From assembly GCA_944989445.1 (NCBI GenBank), contig CALYLW010000012.1:847001-911000 (forward strand): DNA of 64,000 nucleotides. Reading direction: 5' to 3'. Origin of the DNA: Ampullaceana balthica. Taxonomy: Eukaryota > Mollusca > Gastropoda > Lymnaeidae. Every line of letters starts with the position of its first letter. Within the stretch, counting starts at the first letter, position 1. Both the position numbers and the translations under genes were made by a program. The notes beneath the pieces are model-generated. The model searched no databases, was not told where the DNA came from, and was given only the letters and a program-made list of their open reading frames with translations. Shown here in pieces: positions 12,516 to 24,407 of this stretch.

Positions 12516-13080
12516 ACACACCCGTAAAAACAAAGTTTTTGACTATAAATCCCTTATATATGAGACATAAAAGTCTGGTCACCGATTCGCTTGACCGAGC
12601 TCAGCGTGACACGTAAAATGTAAACAAAAGCGCCGCGGTGCTTCGATCTCAACGCGTCTACTCAAACTTTCACGTGGAAAAAAAAACAATAACAATCCGT
12701 GAATTTGAATTATATACCTCATATAAGGATAAACTAAAAATGCATTAATTTAATTACGGTACTATCGATCGATCTGAAATTTTGATACGATGCATTGTTA
12801 GGTGCGTCGGGTCCGTGTGCCAAATTTCAACTCGATCGGATCACTGGAAAAGGGTCATTTTCGACTTTTCTTTTTCCGCCCGCCCAGCCCATGAGATGAT
12901 GAGATGATGAGATGATGAGACGGCTGCGAAGTTAATATAAGGGATTTAATAAAACAAACCCGTAAAAACAAAGTTTTTGACTATAAATCCCTTATATATG
13001 AGACATAACTAACAGTATTGATTATTTTCAAACATTTACAGACTGAATCTGTCTTAACTCAAATTTGCTTCATAACCCTA

Positions 13081-13115
13081 GGGGGGGAGGAGGGTGGGTG
13101 GGAGGGGGAGAGGGG
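13081..13115 (+). other. G-quadruplex-type tract in F unit 2
   Basis: At least five runs of three or more G with 1-2-nt loops (GGGTGGGTGGGAGGGGG and flanks). The same tract occurs at 13638-13671 and 24408-24437 in other F units. It meets the usual sequence pattern for G4 formation; actual folding is untested. Confidence 0.7.
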
Positions 13116-13637
13116 AAAAGTCTGGTCACCGATTCGCTTGGCCGAGCTCAGAGTGACACGTAAAATGTAAACAAAAGCGCCCCGTAGCTTCGTTGGGTCA
13201 CCTCAATGCGTCAGCTCAAAATTTCACGTGGGGAAAAAACAATAACAAACAGTGAATTTGAATTACATACCTCATATAAGGATAAACTAAAAATGCATTA
13301 ATTTAATTACGGTACGTTCGATCGATCGGAAATTTTGATACGATGCATTGTTAAGTTAGACGGGCCCGTGTGCCAAATTTCAGCTCGATAGGATCACGGA
13401 AAGTGGGTCATTTTCGACTGTTGCTTTTCCTCCCGCCCATGAGATGACGACAGACAGAGAGACAGAGAGACAGAGACGGCGGTGAAGTTAATATAAGGGA
13501 TTTAATAAAACAAACCCGTAAAAACAAAGTTTTTGACTATAAAATCCCTTATATATGCGACATAATTAACAGTATTGATTATTTTCAAACATTTACAGAC
13601 TGAATCTGTCTTAACTCAAGTTTGCTTCATAACCCTA

Positions 13638-13671
13638 GGGGGGTAGAGGGTGGGTGGGAGGGGGAGAGGGG
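13638..13671 (+). other. G-quadruplex-type tract in F unit 3
   Basis: Variant of the 13081 tract, with GGGTGGGTGGGAGGGGG preserved. Confidence 0.7.
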
Positions 13672-15018
13672 AAAAGTCTGGTCACCGATTCGCTTGACCG
13701 AGCTCAGCGTTACACGTAAAATGTAAACAAAAGCACCCCGTCGCTTCGTTGGGTCGCCTCAATGCGTCAGCTCAAACTTTCACGTGGCAAAAAAACAATA
13801 ACAAACCGTGAATTTGAATTACATACCTCATATAAGGATAAACTAAAAATGCATTAATTTAATTACGGTACGTTCGATCGATCTGAAATTTTCATACGAT
13901 GCATTGTTAGGTCAGACGGGCCAGTGTGCCAAATTTCAGCTCGATCGAATCACGGAAAGTGGGTCATTTTCGACTTTTGTTTTTCCGCCCGCCCAGCCCA
14001 TGAGATGATGAGATGATGAGACGGCCGCGAAGTTAATATAAGGGATTTAATAAAGGATTTAATAAAACAAACCCGTAAAAACAAAGTTTTTGACTATAAA
14101 TCCCTTATATATGAGACATAACTAACAGTATTGATTATTTTCAAACATTTACAGACTGACACCGAGTGATGTCCCTTGTCTTTAATAAATGGGGGTGGGA
14201 TGTGAGGGGGTGTCGGCACGACGGTCGGCGTCAACACGACGGTCGGCGTCAACTCAAACTCAAGTGGAAGTGGAAGAAAAAAACAATAACAAACAGTGAA
14301 TTTGAATTACATACCTCATATAAGGATAAACTAAAAATGCATTAATTTAATTACGGTACGATCGATCGATCTGAAATTTTAATACAATGCGTTGTTAGGT
14401 GAGTCGGGTCCGAGTGCCAAATTTCAGCTCGATCGGATCACTGGAAGTGGGTTCATTTTCGACTTTTCTTTTTCGGCCCGCCCAGCCCATGAGATGATGA
14501 GAGAGATGATGAGACGGCCGCGAAGTTAATATAAGGGATTTAAAAAACAAACCCGTAAAAACAAAGTTTTTGACTATAAATCCCTTATATATGAGACATA
14601 ACTAACAGTATTGATTATTTTCAAACGCTACAAACATTGACAGACTGACACCGAGTGATGTCCCTTGTCTTTAATAAATGGGGGTGGGACGTGAGGGGGT
14701 GTCGGCACGACGGTCGGCGTCAACTCAAACTCAAGTGGAAGTGGAAGAAAAAAACAATAACAAACCGTGAATTTGAATTACATACCTCATATAAGTATAA
14801 ACTAAAAATGCATTAATTTAATTACGGTACGATCGATCGATCTGAAATTTTGATTCGATGCATTGTTAGGTGAGTCGGGTCCGTGTGCCAAATTGCAGCT
14901 CGATCGGATCACTGGAAGTGGGTCATTTTCGACTTTTCTTTTTCCGCCCGCCCAGCCCATGAGATGATGAGATGATGAGATGATGAGACGGCCGCGAAGT
15001 TAATATAAGGGATTTAAA

Positions 15019-15455
15019 AAGAGCAATGTGTTATTTGATGTGATTAATATTATTATTATTTTTTTGTATTAAATGTCCGTTTTTGTGTATGTGTCCATGT
15101 CAATATTACGTACCTAATTATAAATAGAATTTTCTATATTAATATATAACATTCGTTTTTTGGTTTATGAAATTTACAATTGGTTGTCGTTCGGTTGTCA
15201 AGTTTCGATGCGTTTTGAACTACAAAGCCATTATTTATTACTGCAATTGAAATTTGTCAACTTATGCTTCAGTTTAGCGTTTGTTTTTCTTTTATACACG
15301 TTGAGATTGCATATTTGTATGTTTAAAATAATAACATATTTCAAAATCGGACTCCTTCCCACAATATTTTTTTATTGTTATTTACATGTAATATTTTAAT
15401 GCGTCTTAGACTAACTTTGAATACAAAATATTTGCCTTTAATATAGAACTGGAAG
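15019..15455. other. AT-rich DNA, no gene seen
   Basis: A 79-codon frame at 15160-15399 encodes only hydrophobic low-complexity sequence without a family match I recognise. Confidence 0.5.
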
Positions 15456-15990
15456 GGGTGCTGACTTGACAATAATGAAAACGTTTATTAGAATTCCTAA
15501 AACGTGTATATTAAATTTTATATACGATTACCTGTTGATGCATTAATATTTTCTTTTATCCAGTGATTAACTTTACTTCAAAGGTTTCATGCAAAATAAA
15601 TAGTTCGTTGTTATTCATATTTGTAAATAGTTACATTTTTTTTTACATGTTTTTGATAATGTAAAGGTAATAATGTATGGACCAATGGGCGCATAAACTG
15701 ACGAGTCATAATAGATCTTGAAAAGGTGCTGACTTGACAATAATAGAAAACGTTTATGTGAATAACTAACACGTTTATATTAAATTGTAAATATGATTAA
15801 CAGTTGATAATTTAATCTTTTTTGTTATCCTGTGACAAACTTTGATTATTACGTTTCATGCAAAATGAATAGTTCTTTGTTATTGACATGTGTAAAAATT
15901 ACATTTTAATTTTTACATGTTTTGGTAATGTTATGGTAATATTGTATGGACAAATGGGCGAATAAACTGACAAGTCATAATCACCAATAA
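15456..15990. repeat. 268-bp direct tandem duplication, 2 copies
   Basis: CTGACTTGACAATAAT occurs at 15461 and 15729, exactly 268 bp apart. Similarity runs through TTTCATGCAAAATNAATAGTTC to ATAAACTGACNAGTCATAAT at the end of both copies. The copies differ by scattered substitutions and small indels, so the duplication is not recent. Confidence 0.85.
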
Positions 15991-16407
15991 ACCTTAAATT
16001 GCTTCAAATCTCAGATGTGCTTGATGTGGATCACATTTGTGTGTAATATTCCAAACTATATAATATCAGCCAAACTATAAACGGCTCTTTTTATATCATT
16101 CGCTTTTTCAAAATGTCCCTTTTCCAAAATTAAAATATAGCTCAAACAATGACGTCACATAATATTTTACGGCGAGAAATATCACACGCTTTGTTAATCT
16201 CGAAACAAAAATGATACCCTTCTTTTTTTCTCTTAGAATGCGCACCGCTAAAAAAAACCTTGAAAAAATTAATGCACCAAAAATAACTCTTTTCGAACAG
16301 CCTGCATAAAAATTGCTGCCATATTTATGGGAACTGTTATGCTGGAGGTAGATTGTCAACAAAGACGGGACTTTCCACAAAATAACATTTATGCAATGGT
16401 TTGTACT

Positions 16408-17289
16408 TAATTTGTACTCTTACATAAATAACGAAACTCCAGAGGAATGTGTTTCGCGAATGAATCGTGAACGACAACAAAGATGGAGATAATGCCAGAG
16501 TCAAAACAAACAGCGGCACCACGAGTGCAAGCTTCAGCTCGAATTCAAAGAACACGTGCCAATCGACGATTGGAAGAATCAAATCAGCAGGTGGCAACTC
16601 GGCGAGCACAAGAGGCAGCACAACAACAAAGATCCCGTGCCAATCGACGATTGAAAGAATCAAATCAGCAGGTGGCAACTCGGCGAGCACAAGAAGCAGC
16701 ACGACAACAAAAATCCCGTGCCAATAGACTTGCATTACAAATTCAAACGTCAAGAATCAGACATCATCCTACTATCCCAACAAATGACATATTTATCAAA
16801 AATGAAGTGGAAATTCATAGTTGTGGCGTTATGGATCAATGCGATTATTGTGCATCTCTGAATTTTCCCGCTGAAAAATCATCAGATGGAATATTTCAAT
16901 ATTGTTGCCGTAAGGGAACAGTTTTGCTGGAGGTAGATGGTCAACAAAGACGAGATTTCCCCCTATATCTTCAAGAGATTTTTAGTAATCCAGCACATCC
17001 ACATTATCGAATTTTTCATGAAAACATAAGAACATATAATTCATCTTTATCATTTGCCTCAATGGGTGCACATGTCGATCATTCATCTGGACGTGGGCCA
17101 TATGTATTCCGAGTTCATGGACACATTTGTCATCGGACTGGGCACATGCATCCAGAAGATGGAGCTCAACGACAATATTGTCAACTTTTTGTTATCGGTT
17201 CTGCAATGACAAACGCTCCAAGAATGCAACATCAAGCAAACCAAAGACTGAATGTAAATGTCATACAAAATTTAGATGAAATAATTTGA
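16408..17289 (+). pseudogene. Helitron protein, N-terminal part
   Basis: The frame opens upstream of the first Met at 16483: translation before it reads ETPEECVSRMNRERQQR, typical of Helitron N-terminal repeats, before a TAA. The 16483 frame gives two near-copies of a ~27-residue basic unit (ANRRLEESNQQVATRRAQEA and a variant) and then a Cys/His-rich region: CDYC, then FQYCC, with later H residues (HVDHSS, HICHRTGHMHP). This suggests zinc binding. It ends at TGA 17287-17289, but the same frame continues as QNNIYAKAYRMQ, so this is an in-frame nonsense change inside a longer protein. Family membership is clear; function is lost. Confidence 0.8.
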
Positions 17290-17928
17290 CAGAATAACAT
17301 TTATGCAAAAGCGTATCGGATGCAAGGTGAAATCGAACAAGAAGAGAAAGAGCGAGCAGAACAAAATAATCATTCGTTACCAACTGTCAACATGGCCTTT
17401 CGACGTGACCGCAACACTGATCGGCGACGATATAATTTACCGACTGTCAACGAAGTAGCTATGATATTTCGTTCCGCTGATGGTGAGCCACCGTTTGAAA
17501 GAGATTTTAGTATATATCCACGAAATGCTGATCAACCTATAATAAATTTAAATATTCTGAGTCCACATTTAGATCCAATGATATATGTTTTGTTCTATCC
17601 TTTCGGTGAGGCTGGCTGGCAGCCAAATATGCAAATAAATCTTGAAAATCGACCTGGTAGAGTAAGAACTCATATATCGCTTCTACAATGGAAAGTAGCT
17701 CAAATAGCAATCAGAGTCAATAGATTTAATCCTATACTACATGGCGGAAAATTATTTCAACAGTGGGCTGTTGATTCTCATCTACAATTCGAGGCAAATA
17801 ATATTAATTTCATTAGAAATCAACAAAGCCGTTTGCGTGTTGAACAATATAGAGGGTTAATGGATTATCTTAATGATGCAGCAGTTCGACAAGTGATATC
17901 TGTTGGTCGTATGGGGATTTTGCCATAA
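17290..17928 (+). pseudogene. Helitron-like N domain region
   Basis: Continues in the same frame as the preceding segment. It contains the sequence DPMIYVLFYPFGEAGW and later NRFNPILHGGKLFQQWAVDS and RVEQYRGLMDYL, the characteristic landmarks of the Helitron helicase-like N-terminal domain just upstream of the Rep nuclease. It stops at TAA 17926-17928 directly after GILP, in a place where the frame resumes with SFQGSARNMREKF, so one sense codon has become a stop. No promoter or regulatory signal is visible. Confidence 0.85.
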
Positions 17929-18135
17929 TCCTTTCAAGGATCAGCCCGAAACATGAGAGAAAAATTCCATGATGCAATGGCAATTGTTGCAACACAAGGC
18001 AAACCTGATCTATTTATAACTATGACATGCACTCCAAATAATGAACAAATGGTTTATTTTCAAGAAGGAAGAGAAAATCAAGCGATTGAGAGAGCTGATA
18101 CTCGATTCACACATCTTCAGCATGGTTTGAATTAA
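17929..18135 (+). pseudogene. Helitron Rep start, with nuclease core deleted
   Basis: Same frame again: SARNMREKFHDAMAIVATQG, then KPDLFITMTCTPN, the first conserved Rep segment. Instead of the expected long central region with the HUH (His-x-His) metal motif and the catalytic tyrosines, the sequence passes directly (about 18034-18042) to NEQMVYFQEGRENQAIERAD, which in this family lies well downstream. The copy has therefore lost the DNA-cleaving core, probably by an internal deletion that kept frame. A frameshift follows near 18131-18136. Confidence 0.8.
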
Positions 18136-18617
18136 ATAAGCACAACGAAAATGCAAGACAATATTTGTACACAGAAATTCCGAAACACTTTGTTTTTGAT
18201 AAAACAAGAAGTATGTGGAAAATGAGACAAAAGGGGGGGAGATAAAGTTGTATCACGTATGTATGCAGTTAGTCCAAAAGATCATGAGAGATTTTACCTC
18301 AGATTATTGCTTCAATATATTCGAGGCGCCCAAAGTTTTGGACATTTAAAATCAAGAATCATTCAAAAGTGCTGCTATTAAAAGAAATATTCTTGAAGAT
18401 GACTCGGAATGGGAAAGGTGCTTAGATGAAGCATGTAATGTTTGAATGCCGTCGCAGATGCGCTTCACATTTGCATTGATCTGTATTTTCAATTCACCCA
18501 AAACTCCAGGCGCTCTGTTCGAAATTTATAGGGAGTTTTTTTATCAGATTATATAAGACACTTCAATGGATATGTAGCAGAAAAAAACCACTTCAAGATA
18601 TCGAGGCTGTTTTAAGA
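18136..18617 (+). pseudogene. Helitron Rep-helicase linker, frameshifted
   Basis: Collinear family sequence is scattered over all three frames: ARQYLYTEIPKHFVFDK in one frame, SRMYAVSPKDHERFYLRLLL after a shift at the G-run near 18234, and NILEDDSEWERCLDEACNV in another. No complete frame survives. The order matches intact Helitrons, so this was once coding. Confidence 0.75.
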
Positions 18618-19281
18618 ATGCATGGCATGAAATGTAGCGATTTCAATTTGCCTGAACCAGGTCCGATTCAAATTGTAGAACACGTTTTCGATACTACTGA
18701 ACAGGCAGAAAAAGCAAATCGTTTAATTCCTACGTTGAATCCATTACAAAGACAAATTTTTGATGAGATATCAGCATCACTTGATGACACCAACGCTGAA
18801 TCCTGATTCTTCTTCATTGATGGGCCTGGAGGCTCGGGAAAGACGTATCTTTACAATACTTTTATGTGTTCAGCACGTGGAAAAGGAAAGTGCGTTGAAG
18901 CTTTTGCAACAACAGGATTTTGCAGCAGATTTATTGACAGGTGGTCGAACCGCCCATAGTGGATTTAAAATTCCATTATCAGCAAATGAAACATATGTTT
19001 CCAATATGAAGGTTCCATCGGTTGAATCGAACAAACTCAAAGAGGCATCTATGATAATAATTGATGAGGTATCTATGTTATCTACTCACTCTCTACGAGT
19101 CATTGATCTGTTGCTTAGAGAAATCACGAATGACACTCGACCATTTGGTGGTAAAGTTCTGATTTTAGGCGGTGACTTTCGACAAATATCAAATGTAGTC
19201 CCAAGAGGCAGTGTTACCGATATCATTGAATTGTGTGTAAAAATTCTCCATTATGGCGTCACGTCAAACAGCGAAGTTTAA
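18618..19281 (+). pseudogene. Helitron PIF1-like helicase, N-terminal half
   Basis: The frame from 18618 gives LNPLQRQIFDEISASL, then TGA at 18804-18806, then in the same frame FFIDGPGGSGKT: the Walker A loop at 18822-18845. A +1 shift in the T-run near 18917-18922 moves coding to the frame reading AADLLTGGRTAHSGFKIPLS. Walker B is IIIDEVSML at 19051-19080 and the motif III region is GGDFRQ at 19168-19185. These are superfamily 1B (PIF1) helicase motifs, used in Helitrons to unwind the donor strand. The stop plus frameshift make it non-functional. Confidence 0.9.
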
Positions 19282-20138
19282 CTACGAACATGTGATCTGC
19301 AGGTCAACATGAATTTAATGATTGGGTGTTGCGCTTAGGTAATGGTAATTTAACAAATGATAACGATTTGGATACAGAATTGATTGAAATACCCCATGGC
19401 ATGGTTGAAAGCGAATAGATAATAAAATCAATATTTGGTAGTTCAATAAAGACAACAACCCCAGATGAAGTGCTGAAACTGCAAAAAAGAATCATTCTCA
19501 CCCCCAAAAATGTCGATGTAACGGAGCTCAACGTGAAAATGCTTGAACTAATTCCAGGAAATGAAGCTGTCTTTATGATTATTGATTCTATGATATCAGA
19601 AGATCAAAATGATTTCATCGATTTTCCTGCTGAGTTTTTGCATTCACAATGCCCTTCAGGAATGTCACAACATATTTTAAAATTGAAAGTTGCAGCATTT
19701 ATCATGCTTCTAAGAAATTTAAATCCAAAAAAGGGTTTACTAAATGGAACAAGATTAATAGTCAGAAGCCTTCATCAAAACTGTATCAAAGCTGAAATTA
19801 TAACAGGGAGCAATAAAGGAGAAGAAATGTGTATTACTCGAATAGATTTGGAGCCGAGCGAAAGCACTTTGCCATTTAGAATGAAGCGACGACAATTTCC
19901 AGTAATGTTGGCATTTGCAATGACGATTAACAAAAGTCAAGGACAATCTTTTCACCACGTCGGTGTATATCTTCCTGAGCCAGTCTTTGCTCATGGACAG
20001 TTGTATGTTGCTTTAACACGAGGGAGAAATCATGAAAATCTTAGAGTATTCATAAAAAATACATTCCTTCAAGGAGATTTATTTTATAATTCAAGAAAAT
20101 ATACCAAAAATGTTGTCATTAAGGAATTGTTGAATTAA
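19282..20138 (+). pseudogene. Helitron PIF1-like helicase, C-terminal half
   Basis: After stops near 19279 and 19420 the family sequence continues: HEFNDWVLRLGNGN, then from 19470 ILTPKNVDVTELN, a long intact stretch with LNPKKGLLNGTRL, the motif V region AFAMTINKSQGQS (about 19910-19950) and motif VI VALTRGR (20007-20027). The last 222 codons are open to TAA at 20138, about 120 bp before the element's CTAG terminus. The intact tail suggests moderate rather than great age. Confidence 0.9.
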
Positions 20139-20329
20139 AGTTAATGTAAGTTCTGTATTACATTTTTTTGATTCAGATGTGTGATTTTTCAAAATTAATA
20201 TATTTCAACTTAAATATATTTTGAAAAACTTCCATCACTTTTGACGGGTAATGCTCTAGTATATTTATAAAAAATAATTTGAAAAAGAAACAAAAACAAG
20301 CCCCACAACGTTACAATAAATAAAACAAA

Positions 20330-20339
20330 CCCGTAAAAA
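20330..20339 (+). repeat. Left stub of an F unit, split by the hAT insertion
   Basis: CCCGTAAAAA, the first ten bases of an F unit; the rest resumes at 23763 after the hAT element and its duplicated CGTAAAAA. Confidence 0.85.
20332..20339. repeat. hAT target-site duplication, left
   Basis: CGTAAAAA, identical to 23763-23770. Confidence 0.95.
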
Positions 20340-23300
20340 CAGTGGCGTAGCTAGACCTTTTGCCGCCCGGGGCGGTCTCCAATTTGCGCCCTTTTTAAGT
20401 CAATGGTATCATGGTTTTTATAAATTAAGAAACATAAATAAATAATTGTAATTGAAACAGAGTAAAGGTGGTGAAAATTCTTACCATTGGATGCCATATT
20501 TAAGTAAGCGGCTATAAAGGAGGTCAAATAAGATGTTATACCTATAAATACATATTTTATAAGAATTACGGACAATACAAGATACTTTGTTTAAGCTTGC
20601 AAGAAACTTAATGAGGTTGCAGCATGAGATAAACGTGTTCCAAATTTTCACACAAAAAATACCAATTAGTATGCTTTTATTTTGTATTTATAAATAAATG
20701 ATTTAATTATGTTTTAATGAACAAATTGTGTACATTAGTATGTAAACATATTATTTATAAATTTATTTTCCTAACTTCCATAGAAGAAAATCATGTATTA
20801 TGCTATCAAAGTTTAAATAATTTGTTATGTTTTGTTCTATGGACAATATTGCAAGATTTTGTGGTCTTAAATCAAGGGTCGGGAAACTTTTTGTCTGAGA
20901 GAGCCATAAACACCAAATATTTTTATAAGTAATTTTGTGAGAGCCATACATTATGTAACTAAAAATTCAAGTAAATGTGTGCATTTTGTGTTATTTCAAC
21001 ACTAAAAGTACAATAATTATGTCTCTGAATTATTTTTTAATATCATTGTTATAATGTTTATTTTATATGCATTTCAAAGTAATCTGAATAAACGTTTTTT
21101 TTAATAATCGATTATTTGTCTGAGAGCTAGATTCAGCCATCAATAGAGCCACATCTGGCTCGCGAGCCATGGTTTCCCGACCCATTGTCTTAAATCATGC
21201 ACTCATTGTGGAACGAAGATAATTTTTTATCAACTTCAGTTTGGAAAAGCTCCTTTCACAACTAGCGACACTGATAACAGTACTTGTTATAAAAATTCTT
21301 AGCAAGATTACAATGTCGGGTTCAGACGTTTCCAATCTATACTGTTTAATAAATTTTAATAGATCAAGGGGGCCTTTTCCTCCATTTTCCCAACGCAATG
21401 CCTCTTTTTGTGGTATAGGTATACAGCCATGAAACATGGATCATTCTTCTTTCAATATGAAACTCTTCTTTATCAATGTCAATAAAATCATTTATTTGAC
21501 ATTCAATTTCTTCATTTAGTAGGTTACATGGGAATATATGCACGAATATTTTCTTACAAGGACATGCAACTGATCAAAGCGTTCTTTAAATTCCTTTATA
21601 ATTCGATCCATGGATTAACAAATATCTCGTCGTACTTCATGTTCTAAAGATAAGACCACGTCTTTTGAATTTTCCCCACTCATATGTTTTTCCCTTCTAA
21701 CTTGGCGTTGTTCAGTCGATGTCTCCAACTCTTCACACATTCTTTTGGCTGCTATAACAGCTTTTTCCATTAGCACATCTCTTTGTTCCATGAAATGGGT
21801 TTGCAAAGAATTTAGTTTTATTGGTTAACATTTTATTTGAAGGTATTTTTGAGCATCATTAATTTACAAAACAGACGGCTTCCCATAAATTGTGGCAACA
21901 TAGAAAAGAAACAGATTGCATTGAATTGAGAAAAATTTTAGCAAGTGATATCGTTTTACTATTTTCTTCTTCAGGTGTCAATTTTTCCAAGGCGCTTAAA
22001 ATGTAAAAAAAAAGAAAAAAAAAGTTTTTTTACTATAGTTACCGCTTCTGCTCAAGCGCTCCAGCGAGTTTCAACGCTGCGTTTGACACCTTGACCTGTG
22101 ACATAAAGTAAAACTTCCACGAGTGGAAGAATTTTAAAAAATGAAAACAACTTTTCGATAGTTCCAAAATGATGTGAATGAATGATGTGTGCATGCTACA
22201 AACTCTGCATTTAGATTGACGGAAGCATTATCGTAAGCCTTTCCTCTGCAACTTTTTTGTATCTAAACATTTTCTAATTTCTTTAAAATCATATTTGTGA
22301 TTTCCTCAGCAGTTTTTCCTTTATTTTCTACAAAGTAAATATACGATTCTACAACTTTAACTTCGCTGATATCAATAACTAAGTATCTTTTAATTTGACT
22401 AGTTTAAACTTTACGGGAAATATCTGGAGTCCTGTAAAATATCATACACAAGTTTTTAAATTACTTTATTTTGTCCATAGTTGTTTTTCCTCACTGCGCC
22501 CCTCAATAGGTCTATGAATTCATTTCGAATCATTTTCCACAAATAGGAGACACTATATTTATTACTCATCTTAATGTTTACTAAATGTTCACGTAATACT
22601 GGGTCGTACTTGGCCAACAAGTCAACAAGCTCTAGAAAATTTCCTCTATTTTCAATAGAATTGATGTCTTCGTCATGAATACTATCACGATGACCCCCTC
22701 AACGCCAACTTTTTTGTTGTTTTTTTAGAATCTAATTATATCAAGTATTGTGAATTTTTGCTTTCATTTTTTTCTTATTTCTTTATAAATATTATGATGT
22801 TGTAGTTTATCAAAAGTTGCACATTGTCCAATTCTCATTTCTAATTCCTTCCATTGGGAATATGCAGTAGACTCAACTCGTGATGACTTATTTTGAGATT
22901 TACACTATTTGTTAAAACCATTTTTCTGTCTTAAAATTTGATTGGCAAAGATCATCAAACAGTTTACAGCAAAAAGATATATAATTGTTTCAATGGTGAA
23001 TACACCATCCACGATGTTAACAAATTTTCACCATTAAGCAAAACTTGGAGAAAAAAAACAACAATCGCGATTAACCTTTCTTGTAAAAAATCGCAATAAT
23101 TATCAGTAAAATGGACTAATTCAAACTATCTAATCATTACTTTAATAGGATAGGAGTAAAAGTTTTAGTGAATAAACGTATTTTAATGAAACACACAAAT
23201 TTTGTTTGTGCCACTTTAATGAAAAAAATATAATTAATTTTTAATAAATTACCTCAGAATAATTTTCTGTAAACTTATAGAGTAATATAAATTACTACTT

Positions 23301-23762
23301 GCAAGTTAAACACAATATTTGAACCACCATGCTATGTAGGTACTTGTTCGCTTATATTCTGTGCATGTCGAAAATCCACGCAATAACTGTCGCGGCGATA
23401 TTAATAGTATATTCGGTCCAGCGGTGATGTGTTCTTTGTGTCGTTTTCTTATGAAAAGCGTAATCTGTGATGTATAACGCTTAATTTTCAAAATAAATCA
23501 ATACAATTTTTAAGCGATTTTAAATTTCTTAACGGTTATGCGTTAGTAATAACAATCAGTGTGTAATAAAAAATGTCTTGAGAATCCATTAATTACGACT
23601 CGAAAGTACGAATATTTTATTTTCGACCGGGCTTTCCTCTTTCAAAAGAAAAATGGTGGTTGTCCGAAAGGGCTGTACTTTTCAAATGCCCCCAAATGCC
23701 GCCCCGAAAATGTGTGCCGCCCAGGGCGGACCGCCCCCACCGCCCCCCTAGCTACGCCACTG
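20340..23762 (-). mobile_element. hAT transposon with intact ends
   Basis: The terminal inverted repeat CAGTGGCGTAGCTAG (20340-20354) pairs perfectly with CTAGCTACGCCACTG (23748-23762), and 8-bp duplications CGTAAAAA flank it on both sides, as expected for hAT integration. Removing 3423 bp plus one duplication restores CCCGTAAAAACAAAG, exactly the start of other F units. Subterminal GC-rich stretches (GCCGCCCGGGGCGG; GCCCAGGGCGGACCGCC) are similar to each other in inverted orientation. Transposase sequence lies on the minus strand and is broken, so this copy depends on another source. Confidence 0.95.
21195..22760 (-). pseudogene. hAT transposase, ZMYM1-like, broken
   Basis: Reading the minus strand downward: NRGNFLELVDLLAKYDPVL (about 22600-22660), then SNKYSVSYLWKMIRNEFIDL, then KVVESYIYFVENKGKTAEEI (about 22330), ETRWSA at about 22055-22070, and finally the hAT C-terminal dimerisation region with SVASCERSFSKLKLIKNYLR (21195-21437). 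This order is that of ZMYM1-type hAT transposases (DUF4371 domain, RNase H-like core, hATC). Many stops and frameshifts interrupt it, and part of the RNase H core appears missing between 22250 and 22070. No intact start is identifiable. Host domestication is unlikely given the stops. Confidence 0.85.
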
Positions 23763-23770
23763 CGTAAAAA
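23763..23770. repeat. hAT target-site duplication, right
   Basis: CGTAAAAA, identical to 20332-20339. Confidence 0.95.
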
Positions 23771-24407
23771 CAAAGTTTTTGACTATAAATCCCTTATATA
23801 TGAGACATAACTAACAGTATTGATTATTTTCAAACATTTACAGACTGAATCTGTCTTAACTCAAGTTTGCTTCATAACCCTGAGAGGGGAAAAGTCTGGT
23901 CACCGATTCGCTTGACCGAGCTCAGATTGACACGTAAAATGTAAACAAAAGCGCCCCGTCGCTTCGTTGGGTCGCCTCAATGCGTCAGCTCAAAATTTCA
24001 CGTGGGGAAAAAAACAATAAAAACCGTGAATTTGAATTACATACCTCATATTAGGATAAACTAAAAATGCATTAATTTAATTACGGTACATTCGATCGAT
24101 CTGAAATTTCTGATACGATGCATTGTTAGGTCAGACGGGTCAGTGTGCCAAATTTCAGCTCGATTGAGTCACGGGAAGTGGGTCATTTTCGACTTTTGTT
24201 TTTCCGCCCGCCCATGAGATGATGAGATGATGAGAGAAATGATGAGACGGCCGCGAAGTTAATATAAGGGATTTAAAAAAAAACCCGTAAAAACAAAGAT
24301 TTTGACCATAAATCCCTTATATATGAGACATAACTAACAGTATTGATTATTTTCAAACATTTACAGACTGAATCTGTCTTAACTCAACTTTGCATCATAA
24401 CCCTAGT

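Larger units (their letters stand above)
12521..15018 (+). repeat. Family F: five head-to-tail ~0.5-kb repeat units
   Basis: Each unit begins CCCGTAAAAACAAAG (12521, 12959, 13515, 14072, 14552), soon followed by AAATCCCTTATAT, and ends GTTAATATAAGGGATTTAA. AAATCCCTTATAT and ATATAAGGGATTT are inverted, so each unit has ~13-bp subterminal inverted repeats. Unit lengths are about 438, 556, 557, 480 and 467 bp. A conserved core (TTACGGTACG, CGATCGATCTGAAATTTT, GATGCATTGTTAGGT) and a GAGATGATGAGATGATGAGA microsatellite near the 3' end recur. Two length classes differ by a G-rich tract and nearby sequence. No protein is encoded. Classification (MITE amplified in tandem, or satellite) is open. Confidence 0.85.
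16055..20259 (+). mobile_element. Protein-coding Helitron, decayed
   Basis: The 3' end is CTAG at 20256-20259, preceded by a hairpin (CCATCA, loop CTTT, TGACGG, one mismatched pair) like that of the short elements at 3902 and 58058. The proposed 5' end, ACTATATAAT at 16055, matches the first ten bases of those elements but is less certain, because 16103-16280 looks like a reverse-oriented piece of a short element. The interior encodes, in order, an N-terminal Helitron protein region, a Rep start, and a PIF1-like helicase, all broken. A 70-bp piece at 16334-16403 joins sequences like those at 16925 and 17290, that is, a fragment of an internally deleted copy. Confidence 0.85.

Noticed and set aside
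16467..16727. 86-codon frame overlapping the Helitron start
   Set aside because: Out-of-frame shadow of the repeated basic region of the Helitron protein.
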